Source of the DNA: an uncultured Holophagaceae bacterium
GTDB taxonomy: Bacteria; Acidobacteriota; Holophagae; Holophagales; Holophagaceae
Assembly: GCA_903937385.1 (NCBI GenBank)
Contig: CAIZZF010000006.1
Location: 1-64,000, forward strand
Direction of reading: 5' to 3'
Length of the DNA stretch: 64,000 bases
Shown here piece by piece: positions 50,435-59,393 of this stretch. The translations under genes and the position numbers were made by a program. A model generated the notes under the pieces. That model was given only the letters and a program-made list of their open reading frames with translations. It was not told where the DNA came from and made no database searches. Each line of letters begins with the position of its first letter. Position 1 is the stretch's first letter.

Positions 50435-52480
50435 TCACTTCAGGATCCGGAAGAGGTTGCTGAAGTCGTCGGTCCAGGTGAGGACGGACCCCTCAAGGCG
50501 GCTCACGTCCTGGTTGTCCTGGAAGGCTGGCCGGTCGAAGAAGGCGTGGTCGGCCGTGAGCAGGAGCCAGGTGGAGCCGTAGGCGCCGGTGGCCTCGTCC
50601 GACTCCGTGTCCACCACCCGGGCGCCCTGGTGGAAGTGGTCTGCGGCGGCCTTCACCACGGGGTGCAGGTTCAGGTAGCGGTTGGAGACGTGCACCGCGA
50701 GGACCCCGCCGGGCCGGAGGTGCTGGAGGTAGACCCCGAAGGCCTCCCGGGTGAGCAGGTGCACGGGGATGGCGTCGCTGGAGAAGGCATCGATGGCCAG
50801 CAGGTCATAGGCCTGCGGGGCCTCCCGCTCGAGGCTCAGGCGGGCGTCCCCCATGACCACCTCGACCCGGGCCGGGGAGTCCTTCAGGAAGGTGAAGTAG
50901 CGGCGGGCGTAGTCCTCCACCAGCGGGTTGATGTCGTAGTAGCGGATGAGGTCTCCCGGGCGCCCGTAGGCCGCGAGGCTCCCGGTGCCGAGGCCCACCA
51001 CGCCCACTTTACGGGGGCCCTCCGGCAGACTCGCGAGGGCCAGGCCCACGCCGGAATCCGGGCTGTAGTAGGTCACAGGTTTCCGGGCCCTCGCGGGGTC
51101 CAGAAACTGGCCGCCGTGGGTGATGGTGCCGTGGGCCAGGGTGCGCCAGTGGCGTCCCTCGTCATCGAAGACCGAGAGGGTGCCGTAGAAGTTGCGGCCC
51201 TGGGCCAGCACGACACCGTCGGCAGAGAGCCCCAGGTAGAGGGTGTGGGCGCCGATGCCCAGGATCAGGAGCAGGAACAGGGTCTGGGCGCCCCGCAGCC
51301 AGAGCTGCTTCAGCGGTCCCGGATTGCGGCTGAGGGTCAGCAGCGCCGCGGCGGCGCAGGCCGCGAGCCCCAGGGGCAGCTCGAGGTAGCTGCGGAAGAT
51401 CCGCGGCGCCACCCAGGCGACGAAGAGACCGCCCAGGGCGCCGCCCAGGCTGAGGCGGAGGTAGAACCCTGTGAGGAAGCGGGGGTGGGGCCGGAGGCGC
51501 GCCAGCTCGCCATGGGCCACCATGCAGCCAAGGAAGAGGCCGCCGGCGAACACCAGGATCTGGAGCTGTACGGCCAAGTGCCGGTAGCCCGGTGTGAGGA
51601 AGAACGTCATGGCCGCGAGACCCAGGGGCAGCAGCCCCAGGAAGACACCGCGGTGATACCAGCGGTCCGCCTCGAAACAGAGGATGAACGTGAGCAGATA
51701 CAGGGCCAGAGGCAGCACCCAGAGGAACGGGATGGGGGCCACATTGGTGCTGAGGTGGCTCGTCACCGCCATGAGCAGCACCGAAGGCACCGCCGCCAGG
51801 AGGATCCAGAGTGTCTTGGTGGTGAGGGTGGGGGCCTCCTCCTCGAGGGCTTCCGCGGGGAGGGTCGGCAGATCCGGATGGCTCCGTAGCGCCAGGCTGA
51901 GGATCAGGCCGCCGAAGAGCAAGAATCCGGCCGACCAGCTCCAGGACTGCACCCGCAGGCTGAGCCAGGGCTCCACCAGCAGGGGGTAGGAGAGCAGGGC
52001 CACCATCGAGGCGGCATTGGACAGCGCGAAGAGGCGGTAGGGAACGTGCCCCTTTCGGGCCACCCAGGCCTGCACCAGGGGGCCGGTGGTGGAGAGCAGC
52101 AGGTAGGGGAGCCCTACTGTGGTGCCCAGCAGCGCCAGCAGCTGCAGCACCGGGTCCCCCGTGCCGCCGGGTTTGAAGGCCGCATGCAGGCGGAGGGGCA
52201 GGGCCAGGGCCGCCAGTGCCAGGAGCGTGCCGTGCAGCTGAATCTGGCGGCGGTGGGGCAGGTGGCGGATCACCAGGTGTGCGTAGAGGTAGCCCAGCAG
52301 CAGCAGCACCTGGAAGAAGAGCAGGCAGGTGGTCCAGACCCCGGCGCTGCCGCCGAACCAGGGAAGGGTGAGCTTCCCCACCAGGGGCTGCACCTGGAAG
52401 AGCAGGAAGGCGCTGAGGAAGATGGTGGCCGCGGCCAGCCCCAGGGGAACCTTCGGGGCCTCGGCGTCGGTGGGGGTCAA
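50435..52480 (-). CDS. Membrane-anchored spermidine-synthase-like protein
   Basis: A 681-residue protein with about 12 membrane helices (residues 10-425) fused to a cytoplasmic SAM-binding domain (about 440-665). The second part has VGVVGLGTGSLAAYG, RYYDINPLVEDYARRYF and DLLAIDAFSSDAIPVHLLT, which are spermidine-synthase-like. The membrane part is a permease-like bundle of unknown role. Whether it makes polyamines or modifies something else is not known. The ATG at 52480 begins MTPTDAEAPKVPLG, and the downstream end touches prfB. Confidence 0.85.
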   Translation of the reverse strand: MTPTDAEAPKVPLGLAAATIFLSAFLLFQVQPLVGKLTLPWFGGSAGVWTTCLLFFQVLLLLGYLYAHLVIRHLPHRRQIQLHGTLLALAALALPLRLHAAFKPGGTGDPVLQLLALLGTTVGLPYLLLSTTGPLVQAWVARKGHVPYRLFALSNAASMVALLSYPLLVEPWLSLRVQSWSWSAGFLLFGGLILSLALRSHPDLPTLPAEALEEEAPTLTTKTLWILLAAVPSVLLMAVTSHLSTNVAPIPFLWVLPLALYLLTFILCFEADRWYHRGVFLGLLPLGLAAMTFFLTPGYRHLAVQLQILVFAGGLFLGCMVAHGELARLRPHPRFLTGFYLRLSLGGALGGLFVAWVAPRIFRSYLELPLGLAACAAAALLTLSRNPGPLKQLWLRGAQTLFLLLILGIGAHTLYLGLSADGVVLAQGRNFYGTLSVFDDEGRHWRTLAHGTITHGGQFLDPARARKPVTYYSPDSGVGLALASLPEGPRKVGVVGLGTGSLAAYGRPGDLIRYYDINPLVEDYARRYFTFLKDSPARVEVVMGDARLSLEREAPQAYDLLAIDAFSSDAIPVHLLTREAFGVYLQHLRPGGVLAVHVSNRYLNLHPVVKAAADHFHQGARVVDTESDEATGAYGSTWLLLTADHAFFDRPAFQDNQDVSRLEGSVLTWTDDFSNLFRILK

Positions 52481-52484
52481 GGGC

Positions 52485-52991
52485 CTACTCGGCCTTGGTC
52501 AGCTGAGCCTGCTCATCTTTCGGCAACCGGAACACCCAGCGGCCCGTGATGCGGTCCCACAGGTCAAAGCAGCAGAGCCAGTTCAGGAGGCCCGCCACCA
52601 TCACGTAGGTGGCGCCGTACTCCTGGGTGAGGGTCCGCACGGGCTCCGTGCCGGTGCCGCCGAAGGTCCAGGCGAAGATGCCGTAGACCGGTCCGATGCC
52701 TGCGGTGGCCAGGGCCCCGAGGGTGGGCAGCCAGGCTCCGAACACGGGCACCAGGATGCCGCCCTTGACGCCGTCCACAGCGCCGAACTGCATCTGGAAC
52801 GCTCCCAGCAGACAGAACGCCGCCCACACCGAAACAAAGGCCTTGGCCCGGCCTTTCTCGCCGATCAGCCAGTAGCCGGCCCCGGGCACCAGCCACTGCA
52901 GCAGCAGCGGCTTCCAGGCGGCCTGGACGGCCTTCTGCTTGCGCAGCGGCAGGGGGAGCCTGGGGGTTGGCGTGGGCGTGGATTCGGACAT
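52485..52991 (-). CDS. Small membrane protein, DUF6677-like
   Basis: A 168-residue protein. A proline-rich, cytosolic N terminus is followed by four or so helices, beginning with LLLQWLVPGAGYWLIGEKGRAKAFV. That segment (WLVPGAGxxxxGxxxRG) resembles the DUF6677/TM2-type proteins of Acidobacteriota; the assignment is from memory. Function is unknown. It precedes the spermidine-synthase-like gene by 4 bases and may be co-transcribed. Confidence 0.7.
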   Translation of the reverse strand: MSESTPTPTPRLPLPLRKQKAVQAAWKPLLLQWLVPGAGYWLIGEKGRAKAFVSVWAAFCLLGAFQMQFGAVDGVKGGILVPVFGAWLPTLGALATAGIGPVYGIFAWTFGGTGTEPVRTLTQEYGATYVMVAGLLNWLCCFDLWDRITGRWVFRLPKDEQAQLTKAE

Positions 52992-53008
52992 GCCTTAGCT
53001 TAAAGGAA

Positions 53009-53036
53009 AAACGCGGAGGCCGAAGCCCCCGCGTTT
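53009..53036 (-). terminator. Terminator downstream of heme-type TonB receptor
   Basis: Stem AAACGCGG/CCGCGTTT extended by GGC/GCC around a CGAA loop, followed leftward by TTTTTCCTTT. It lies 18 bases after the receptor stop and is a convincing intrinsic terminator. Confidence 0.85.
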
Positions 53037-53054
53037 GGGTGAAAAGGGATGGGC

Positions 53055-55352
53055 CTACTTCCAGCTGTAGGTCAGGCTCACACTGAAGTTGCGGCCGGGC
53101 TGCGAGAACCGGGGAAGGTAGGAGTCGCCCTGGTACAGGTTGCGCACTTCCTCCCAGCGCCAGTAGGTGCGGTTCAGCACGTTGAACACCCCGCCCTGCA
53201 GACGCCAGCTGCCCTTCCACTTTAGGGAGGTGAAGGCCAGCACGTCCAGCTTGCTGAACCCGGGGGCCAGGAAGTGAGGCTTGGGGTTGTAGCTGCTGTC
53301 GAGTAGGTCCTGGTCCACGGCGCTGCCGGCCTTGGCGGTCACGGTGGTCATGGTGGCGTCCACACCCCAGGCGTCGCCCTTGTGGTAGCCGATGCCAAGC
53401 ACGCTCTTGAGGGGTGCGATGCTGTTGATGGGCTTCCCGGTGTTCAGGTTCTCACCCTTGGCGTAGGCCACGCTCACGTTGGAGCGCCAGCCTTCCAGGA
53501 ATACGCAGCCCGCGCGCAGCTCCGCGCCCTGGACCTTGGCATCCTGCACGTTCTGATACTGGAACTGCTGCAGGCCATAGATGGGGTCCGGGTCCGGCAG
53601 GATCACGTCGGTGATGAAGTTGCGGTAGCGGTTGTGGTAGGCCGCGACGCTGGCGCTCCAGGAGCTGCCCTCGCCGCGCATCCCGAGCTCGAGGCTCGTG
53701 CTGCGCTCCGGCTTCAGGTTGGGGTTGGGGATGATCACGTAGCCCGAGGATGGGGAGAACATCGTGAAATTGGTGTAGTCGTAGGGCGGGTTGCGGAAGC
53801 CCTGGGCGAATTGGGCGTAGCTGCTCCAGGTGTCATTCCACTTGCCGACAACGCCCAGCTTGGGCGTGACCACGGAGTTGGTGATTTCGGCCGGCTTTGA
53901 ATTGAGGGCATTGCCGAGCAGGTAGTCCGCATCAGGGTGGGGGGTCAAGGAATAGCGATCGAAGCGCAAGCCGGGCACCACGGACCACATGCCATCGGGG
54001 CTCAGGACTTCCGCCTGGAGGAAGGCACCGGTGGTGGAGGTGGTGGAATCAGGAATGAGCTTGATGGGATAGAGCTGCCCGACAACGTTCTTGGTGCTGG
54101 TGCCCGCGGTGGGGCCACTCAGGGTTACCTGGGTGCGGTCATAGGGCTCCTTGACTTCTGTGCGGTTCAGGTCGAAGCCGAAGAGCAGGCGATGGGCCCA
54201 GCCGCCGAGGCTGAAGCGCCGCTCCGCCTGGGAGCGGAAGCCCCACTGGGTCTGGTCGAAGGTGTAGTCGCTGTAGCGCACCGTCTCAAGGAAGGGGAGG
54301 GGCGTGCGGCGCTCCCGGAACTCATCCGTGTGCTCCAGGCTCTTGGCGGTCTGATAGAAGGCGCGCCACTCGACCCGCTGCAGGAAGGCGGAGTCATCCT
54401 CGAACACATGCTCGATGTTGACCTGGTCGCGCTTGTTGTTGTCCTTGGCGCGGTCATCGATGATCCAGGTGGTCGTACTGCCCAAAGCCAGTGCGCGCAG
54501 GCTCAGCAGGTTGGTTTCCGCATCGCGGCGGTAGCTCTGGAAGCCCAGGCGCAGCTGGTTGGCCTCGTTGGGCTTCCAGCCCAGCTTGGCCAGCACGCTC
54601 TTGGTCTCCAGGTTGAGGGGGTTCGGGGTGCCCAGGATCGGGGTGTACTCGTTGCCCTGACGCCGCGTGGCCACCACGATGCCGTCCAGGTTGCCGGAGC
54701 GTCCCGCAACAGTCGCCGTGGTGGATTTCTGGTTGTCGACGCTTGCGTAGCCGACCTTCAGGCCGCCGCCGAAGCGCCCCTCGGGGCTCAGCACATCCGA
54801 GGCATCCTTGGTGGTGTAGGTCACCACGCCGGCCAAGGCATCGCTGCCATAGAGGGCGGAGCCCCCACCGCGCAGGATCTCCACGCGCTTGAGGGCATCC
54901 ACATCCACGTAGTCCCGGCTCATGCCGCGCCCAGCTTCGGCGCCATCCGGAAGGGTCACGCCATCCACCTGGATCAGCACGCGGTTGCCGCCGATGCCGC
55001 GGATGCTGTAGGTGGAGGCCCCCTTGCGGCTGGGATCGTTGCCCACTTCCACACCCGCCTCGAAGCGGGTCAGGTCGATGATGTTGCCCACCAGCTGCCG
55101 CTCCAGCTCTTTTTCCGTGTTCACGGTCACGGTGGTGGTGGTCTCCTTCTCGGCGCGTTCCGTGCGGGTGGCGGAGACGACGACCACGGCGGAGGGGATG
55201 TCCTCCTTCTTGGGCTTCTTGGCTTTCTCGGCCGCTTTCTTGGGGGCCGGTTCCGCCTTCTTGGGGGCGGGATCTTCGGCGTGGAGGCCGGCGGACGCCA
55301 TCACGAGGGCGAGGCCGGAGAGCAGGGCGGGAAGGGTGGAGTGTCGGCGCAT
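53055..55352 (-). CDS. TonB-dependent receptor, heme/hemoglobin-receptor type
   Basis: A 765-residue outer-membrane receptor. The signal peptide (LPALLSGLALVMASAGLHA) is followed by an unusual Lys/Pro/Ala-rich stretch (residues 27-50), then the plug from SAVVVVSATRTERAEKET, with TYSIRGIGGNRVLIQVDGV and EILRGGGSALYGSDALAGVV, and a barrel ending in FSVSLTYSWK. The plug wording is close to the hemin/hemoglobin receptor family (HmuR/TbpA type), so an iron or heme ligand is likely but unproven. A palindrome GTTGATC/GATCAAC lies 65 bases upstream. It has its own terminator. Confidence 0.9.
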   Translation of the reverse strand: MRRHSTLPALLSGLALVMASAGLHAEDPAPKKAEPAPKKAAEKAKKPKKEDIPSAVVVVSATRTERAEKETTTTVTVNTEKELERQLVGNIIDLTRFEAGVEVGNDPSRKGASTYSIRGIGGNRVLIQVDGVTLPDGAEAGRGMSRDYVDVDALKRVEILRGGGSALYGSDALAGVVTYTTKDASDVLSPEGRFGGGLKVGYASVDNQKSTTATVAGRSGNLDGIVVATRRQGNEYTPILGTPNPLNLETKSVLAKLGWKPNEANQLRLGFQSYRRDAETNLLSLRALALGSTTTWIIDDRAKDNNKRDQVNIEHVFEDDSAFLQRVEWRAFYQTAKSLEHTDEFRERRTPLPFLETVRYSDYTFDQTQWGFRSQAERRFSLGGWAHRLLFGFDLNRTEVKEPYDRTQVTLSGPTAGTSTKNVVGQLYPIKLIPDSTTSTTGAFLQAEVLSPDGMWSVVPGLRFDRYSLTPHPDADYLLGNALNSKPAEITNSVVTPKLGVVGKWNDTWSSYAQFAQGFRNPPYDYTNFTMFSPSSGYVIIPNPNLKPERSTSLELGMRGEGSSWSASVAAYHNRYRNFITDVILPDPDPIYGLQQFQYQNVQDAKVQGAELRAGCVFLEGWRSNVSVAYAKGENLNTGKPINSIAPLKSVLGIGYHKGDAWGVDATMTTVTAKAGSAVDQDLLDSSYNPKPHFLAPGFSKLDVLAFTSLKWKGSWRLQGGVFNVLNRTYWRWEEVRNLYQGDSYLPRFSQPGRNFSVSLTYSWK

Positions 55353-55416
55353 GATCCTCTCGCAGGTTTGGGGGTGAAGGCGGGGCCAGATTGAGCAAAG
55401 CGGCAGACTGGTCGGG

Positions 55417-55433
55417 GTTGATCAGCGATCAAC
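55417..55433. promoter_or_regulatory. Palindrome upstream of the TonB receptor
   Basis: GTTGATC and GATCAAC with a three-base AGC spacer, 65 bases ahead of the receptor ATG. The location suits a repressor operator; it is not a canonical Fur box. Confidence 0.45.
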
Positions 55434-55610
55434 AGCGTCCTTCCTTGTGCTTTCAGGAAGACCCAGGGGCTTCGAGTAATAGAACAGAAACGGGTCATCA
55501 ATGTCTACTAAATGCTGTCATGGTAGATTTTGTGACATTTTTATGACAATCGGATGGACCACAGCCGATGCTGGACCCTTCCCGGGAGCCCGCGGCTCCT
55601 CCTGAAAAGC

Positions 55611-55636
55611 GAAAAGCCGCCCGGAGGCGGCTTTTC
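55611..55636 (-). terminator. Terminator downstream of rpsR
   Basis: An 11-base perfect stem GAAAAGCCGCC with its complement around CGGA, 18 bases after the rpsR stop. Read leftward the stem ends in GGCTTTTC followed by GCTTTTC, a good T-rich end. Confidence 0.8.
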
Positions 55637-55654
55637 GGAGCGTGCCAGCGGAGA

Positions 55655-55921
55655 CTAGTCCGTGGCGAAGGGCAGCAGCGCGATGTTGCGGGCGCGCTTG
55701 ATGGCTTCCACGAGCTCGCGCTGGTGGATGGCACAGACACCGCTGGTGCGGCGGGGCAGCACCTTGCCGCGCTCGGGGGTGAAGGCCTGGAGGGTCTTCA
55801 CGTCCTTGTAGTCGATCATGAGGGACTTCTCGACGCAGAACTTGCAGAACTTGGCGCGTCGTCCCCCAAAAGCCTTCTTCTTCTTGGGCTTGCCCTTCTT
55901 GGCATCGGCGCGGCGCTTCAT
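55655..55921 (-). CDS. rpsR: 30S ribosomal protein S18
   Basis: An 88-residue small-subunit protein. It has the basic N terminus [18 protein letters not shown] and a CKFC pair that may bind zinc, then [25 protein letters not shown] and [20 protein letters not shown]. Its ATG overlaps the rpsF stop by 4 bases. Confidence 0.97.
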   Translation of the reverse strand: MKRRADAKKGKPKKKKAFGGRRAKFCKFCVEKSLMIDYKDVKTLQAFTPERGKVLPRRTSGVCAIHQRELVEAIKRARNIALLPFATD

Positions 55922-56307
55922 CCCATCACCTCTTCAGCGGAACGTTCCTTGATCCCGGCCTGGGCCTTGCGCTTGGCCTCACGCTCGATGCGCTGCTTGG
56001 TGCGGCCGGCAGACTTCTCGGCCTCGTCCAGGCGAACGCTCATGTACTTGATGACCGCGTCGTTGTTACGGAAGCGGCGCTCGAGCTCGGCGATGAGGGT
56101 GGGGCCCGCGTTCATTTCGAACAGGGTGTAGTAGCCCTCGCTGAACTTCTGGACTTCGTAGGCCAGCTTCTTGCGGCCCCACTTGTCGGTCTTGAGTAGC
56201 TCGCCACCCTGCTCGGCGATGATCCCCTCGTACTGCTTGACGAGCTCATCCGATTGCTCGTCCGTCAGCGTAGGGGAGGCGATGAAGATGGTCTCGTAGT
56301 GACGCAT
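55918..56307 (-). CDS. rpsF: 30S ribosomal protein S6
   Basis: A 129-residue protein that forms a heterodimer with S18 on the platform of the small subunit. It begins [18 protein letters not shown], with [23 protein letters not shown] and an extended lysine/arginine-rich C terminus. AGGAGGA stands 2-8 bases before the ATG. First gene of rpsF-rpsR; the usual ssb gene is not between them and rplI is not downstream. Confidence 0.96.
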   Translation of the reverse strand: MRHYETIFIASPTLTDEQSDELVKQYEGIIAEQGGELLKTDKWGRKKLAYEVQKFSEGYYTLFEMNAGPTLIAELERRFRNNDAVIKYMSVRLDEAEKSAGRTKQRIEREAKRKAQAGIKERSAEEVMG

Positions 56308-56360
56308 CTGTCCTCCTTGTGGATGTGAAGCCCCCATTGGATTCCGGGAGCAAGGAAGAG

Positions 56361-56400
56361 CCCTCCAGCGGAGGACGCGAAGGACCAGTTTCGCGCGAAA
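56361..56400. promoter_or_regulatory. Structured leader upstream of rpsF
   Basis: Two perfect hairpins in the 160-base region before rpsF: CCTCC/GGAGG with an AGC loop (56362-56374) and the palindrome TTTCGCGCGAAA (56389-56400). The S6-S18 dimer binds its own leader in many bacteria; I cannot confirm the conserved motif here. Confidence 0.4.
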
Positions 56401-56466
56401 GGGCTTGTAGATCAACACAAAGTAATGGGCTAGAGGGTTGGCGTCCCCTGCGTTCCGGTGCTTCGA

Positions 56467-58560
56467 CTACTTGAGTCCGCGCTTCTCCAGCAGGGGGCCC
56501 ACCTTGGGGTCGGCCCCCCGGAACCGCCGGTAGAGCAGGGCCGGGTCCTCTGTGCCCCCCCGGGAGAGCACCTCGGCCCGGAACTTCGCCGCAGTCGCGG
56601 GGTCGAACAGGTTCCCCTTCTCCTTGAAGGCCTGGAAGGCGTCGCTGTCCAGCACCGCACTCCAGATGTAGCTGTAATAGCCCGCCGCGTAGCCACCCAT
56701 GATGTGGTTGAAGTAGGGGCTGCGGTAGCGGGGCGGGATCTCGGCGAGGAGGCCCCACTTGGCCAAGGAGGCCTTCTCGAAGGCGGCGGTGTCCTGGGGT
56801 TTGGTGTCGGTGAGGGTGTGCCAGTCCATGTCCAGGAGGGAGGCTGCCATGTACTCCACGGTGGCGAAACCCTGCCCGAAAGTGGCCGCCCGGCGCATCT
56901 TCGCGACCAGGGCATCCGGGATCACCTCGCCGGTCTGGTGGTGCTTGGCATAGAGCCGCAGCACCTCGGGCTCCATGGCCCAGTTCTCCATGACCTGGCT
57001 GGGCAGCTCCACGAAGTCCCGGGGAGTGCCTTCCGTGGCCCGGTAGCGGCCGGCATAGAAGAGGCCGTGGAGGGCGTGGCCGAACTCGTGGAAGAGCGTG
57101 GTGACCTCATCGGAGGTGAGCAGTGCCGGCCGGTCGCCCGAGGGGGCCGTGAAGTTGCAGACGTTCACGATCACGGGATCCACCCGCGTGCCGTCCTTCA
57201 CCCAGCTGGACCGGTAGCTGCTCTTCCAGGCCCCGCCTCGCTTGCCGGGTCGCGGGTGGTAGTCCAGATAGAGCAGGCCCAGGTGGCGCCCATCGGCCTC
57301 CTTCACCTCGAAGCAGCGGACATCCTTCTGGTAGACAGGGATGTCCTTCACCTCGCTGAAGGAGAGGCCGTAGAGCTTCGTCGCCACGGTGAAGGCGCCC
57401 CGGCGCACGCCGTCGAGGGCGAAGTAGGGCTTCACCGACTCCTCGTCAAAGTCGTACTTGGCCTGCTTGACCTTCTCGGCGTAGTAGCGCCAGTCCCAGG
57501 GCTCCAGCTTCTGGCCCGGGAGGTCCTTCGCCATCATGGCCTGGAGCTCAGCGCGCTCCCGCTTGGCCACCTCCAGGGCGGGCTTCCAGATCTGGTCCAG
57601 CAGGCCGTAGACGCCCTTGGCGTCCTTGGCCATGTTCTCCTCGAGCACGAAGTCGGCCCAGGTGCGGTAGCCCAGCAGCTTGGCCTTCTCCGCGCGAAGA
57701 GCGGCCACGCGGCCGACAATGGCGTTGGTGTCCATGTCCCCGCCCTGGTTGCAGCGCTCCAGGTAGCCCGTGAGCAGGCGCCGGCGCAGCTCCCGGTTCT
57801 GGGCGTATTCCAGGAAGGGCCAGATGCTGGGGCCATCCAGGGTGAACAGCCACTTGCCCGCCTGCCCTGCCTTCTTTGCGGCTCCGGCAGCGGCCATGCG
57901 GGTGCCCTCTGGCAGGCCCGCCAGATCTTTGGGATCCTCCACCACCAGTTGGAAGCTCTTGGTGGCCTTGAGAAGGCGGTCACCGAAGTCCACGCCGAGC
58001 CGGCTGAGCTCATGGTTGATGGCCCGTATGCGGGTCTGGGCCGGGGCATCCAGGGCCGCCCCGGAGCGGACGAAGCCCTTGTAGGTGCGCTCCAGGAGCC
58101 GGGCCTGGTCCGGCTCCAGCTTCAGGTCGGTCCGGGCTTCCCAGACGGCCTTGACCCGCTTGAAGAGCATGGGGTCGAGCTGGATGTCATCGCGGTGGGC
58201 CGACAGGAGAGGCATGGCCTCCCGGTTCACGGCTTGCAGCTTGGGGGTGGTCTCGGCGCCCACCAGGTTCGAGAAGACCGACATCACCCGCTCGGAGAAC
58301 TGGCCGGTCTGGTCCAGGGCGACCAGGGTGTTCGGGAAGGTCGGAGCCTCCTGGGAGGCCGTGATGGCCGCCACTTCCCGCTTCTGGCGGGCCATGCCTT
58401 CCTTGAGGGCCGGCAGGAAGTGCTCCTCCTGGATCGCAGCGAAGGGGGGCACACCAAAGGGGGTCTTCCACTCCGTGAAGAACGGGTTGGGGACGGGGGA
58501 AGGATCGGCGGCGAGGACAGGCAGGGTCATGAGGGCAACCAGCAGGGCACGGGAGGCCAT
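56467..58560 (-). CDS. M3-family oligopeptidase, exported (Dcp/OpdA type)
   Basis: A 697-residue zinc metallopeptidase with a signal peptide (SRALLVALMTLPVLAADPSP). The catalytic HEFGH (His491 to His495) begins the zinc site. The following helical and GYYSYIWSAVLDSDAFQAF segments match Dcp and oligopeptidase A. It would trim dipeptides or degrade short peptides in the periplasm. Length is right for the family. It starts ATG with GGAGTTCCC upstream and stands alone. Confidence 0.92.
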   Translation of the reverse strand: MASRALLVALMTLPVLAADPSPVPNPFFTEWKTPFGVPPFAAIQEEHFLPALKEGMARQKREVAAITASQEAPTFPNTLVALDQTGQFSERVMSVFSNLVGAETTPKLQAVNREAMPLLSAHRDDIQLDPMLFKRVKAVWEARTDLKLEPDQARLLERTYKGFVRSGAALDAPAQTRIRAINHELSRLGVDFGDRLLKATKSFQLVVEDPKDLAGLPEGTRMAAAGAAKKAGQAGKWLFTLDGPSIWPFLEYAQNRELRRRLLTGYLERCNQGGDMDTNAIVGRVAALRAEKAKLLGYRTWADFVLEENMAKDAKGVYGLLDQIWKPALEVAKRERAELQAMMAKDLPGQKLEPWDWRYYAEKVKQAKYDFDEESVKPYFALDGVRRGAFTVATKLYGLSFSEVKDIPVYQKDVRCFEVKEADGRHLGLLYLDYHPRPGKRGGAWKSSYRSSWVKDGTRVDPVIVNVCNFTAPSGDRPALLTSDEVTTLFHEFGHALHGLFYAGRYRATEGTPRDFVELPSQVMENWAMEPEVLRLYAKHHQTGEVIPDALVAKMRRAATFGQGFATVEYMAASLLDMDWHTLTDTKPQDTAAFEKASLAKWGLLAEIPPRYRSPYFNHIMGGYAAGYYSYIWSAVLDSDAFQAFKEKGNLFDPATAAKFRAEVLSRGGTEDPALLYRRFRGADPKVGPLLEKRGLK

Positions 58561-58665
58561 GGGAACTCCGGGGTCAGGTAGAGGACCATCCTCTCATCTT
58601 TGGGCCAGCGCTTCCTGTCCCAACGGATTCCTGGCAGGTATCATCCAACCTCAAACGGGGGTCCT

Positions 58666-59121
58666 GTGCTGAAACGGATGCTGGAAAGCAGTCGCTACCT
58701 GGTGGTGCTGGGGGTGCTTTCGTCCCTGGCGGCTTCCCTGGCGGTCTTCCTCTGGGGCATGGCCAAGACCGGGGTGGTAATCCTGGGCCTGGTCCAGACC
58801 GGGGGGAAGGACCCCCTGACCGTGGTGCGGCTGATCGAGCTCATGGACAAGTTCCTGATCGCTGTGGGGCTCTACATCTTTGCCGTGGGCCTCTATGAGC
58901 TGTTCATCGGGAACCTGGAGCTGCCGGGCTGGCTGGTGATCCATGACCTGCACGACATCAAGAGCCGCCTGAGCCAGATCCTGATCCTCTTCATGGCCGT
59001 CACGTTCCTGGAGCACCTGGTGGAGTGGAAGGATCCCCTCGCCACCCTGTACTTCGCCCTGGCCATCACCCTGGTGATGGGGGCGCTGATTTTCTTCAAC
59101 CGCAGCGTGGGGGAAGACTAA
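58666..59121 (+). CDS. YqhA/UPF0114 family membrane protein
   Basis: A 151-residue inner-membrane protein with four helices (LVVLGVLSSLAASLAVFLWGM, FLIAVGLYIFAVGLYELFIG, ILILFMAVTFLEHLVEW, TLYFALAITLVMGALIFF). The typical linker GNLELPGWLVIHDLHDIKSRL between the second and third helix identifies the UPF0114 family, whose function is not known. I chose the GTG at 58666 (LKRMLESSRYLV) with GGGG upstream; an earlier ATG adds unconserved residues. Confidence 0.85.
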   Translation: MLKRMLESSRYLVVLGVLSSLAASLAVFLWGMAKTGVVILGLVQTGGKDPLTVVRLIELMDKFLIAVGLYIFAVGLYELFIGNLELPGWLVIHDLHDIKSRLSQILILFMAVTFLEHLVEWKDPLATLYFALAITLVMGALIFFNRSVGED

Positions 59122-59393
59122 CCCTGGGGCCGGGGGTGGCAGGGGCTCGGATCCGAAGGGGGAGTGAAAGTCGTCACGTTGGGCCGTTCCAGGACCTTCG
59201 CCACGCCGACCAGCATGTGTGCTGTCGGGCTGATCCGAATCTTGTAACAGGCTTTTCTGCCTAATATTTCAGATCAACAGAGTGATCGTTGGCATTTTTT
59301 GCCCAATAAGAGCAGAGGCCTGCTGCGACGGCCTCCCCCAGCGCCCTGGGTCGGACCCTTCAAGTGATCACCCGCATCTTGAATAGCCGGGCA
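59122..59393. other. Gene-free interval between yqhA-like and pth
   Basis: 272 bases between two converging ends. It includes AGGC/GCCT around a TTTTCT loop near 59249 and an imperfect TTGGC/GCCCAA stem (59289-59306). The AT-rich middle differs from the surrounding GC-rich DNA. No open frame with a ribosome site and no tRNA is visible. Confidence 0.4.

Larger units (their letters stand above)
55353..55654. other. Intergenic control region between TonB receptor and rpsR
   Basis: 302 bases without a gene. It holds a perfect palindrome (55417-55433), an AT-rich stretch with TGTCAT/ATGACA inverted and TGACA direct repeats (55516-55548) suited to a regulator of the receptor gene, and the rpsR terminator. 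I see no RNA gene in it. Confidence 0.5.

Noticed and set aside
55516-55548. Pho- or Fur-type operator before the TonB receptor
   Set aside because: The TGTCA/TGACA repeats do not match either consensus in spacing or sequence; listed only as unexplained repeats.
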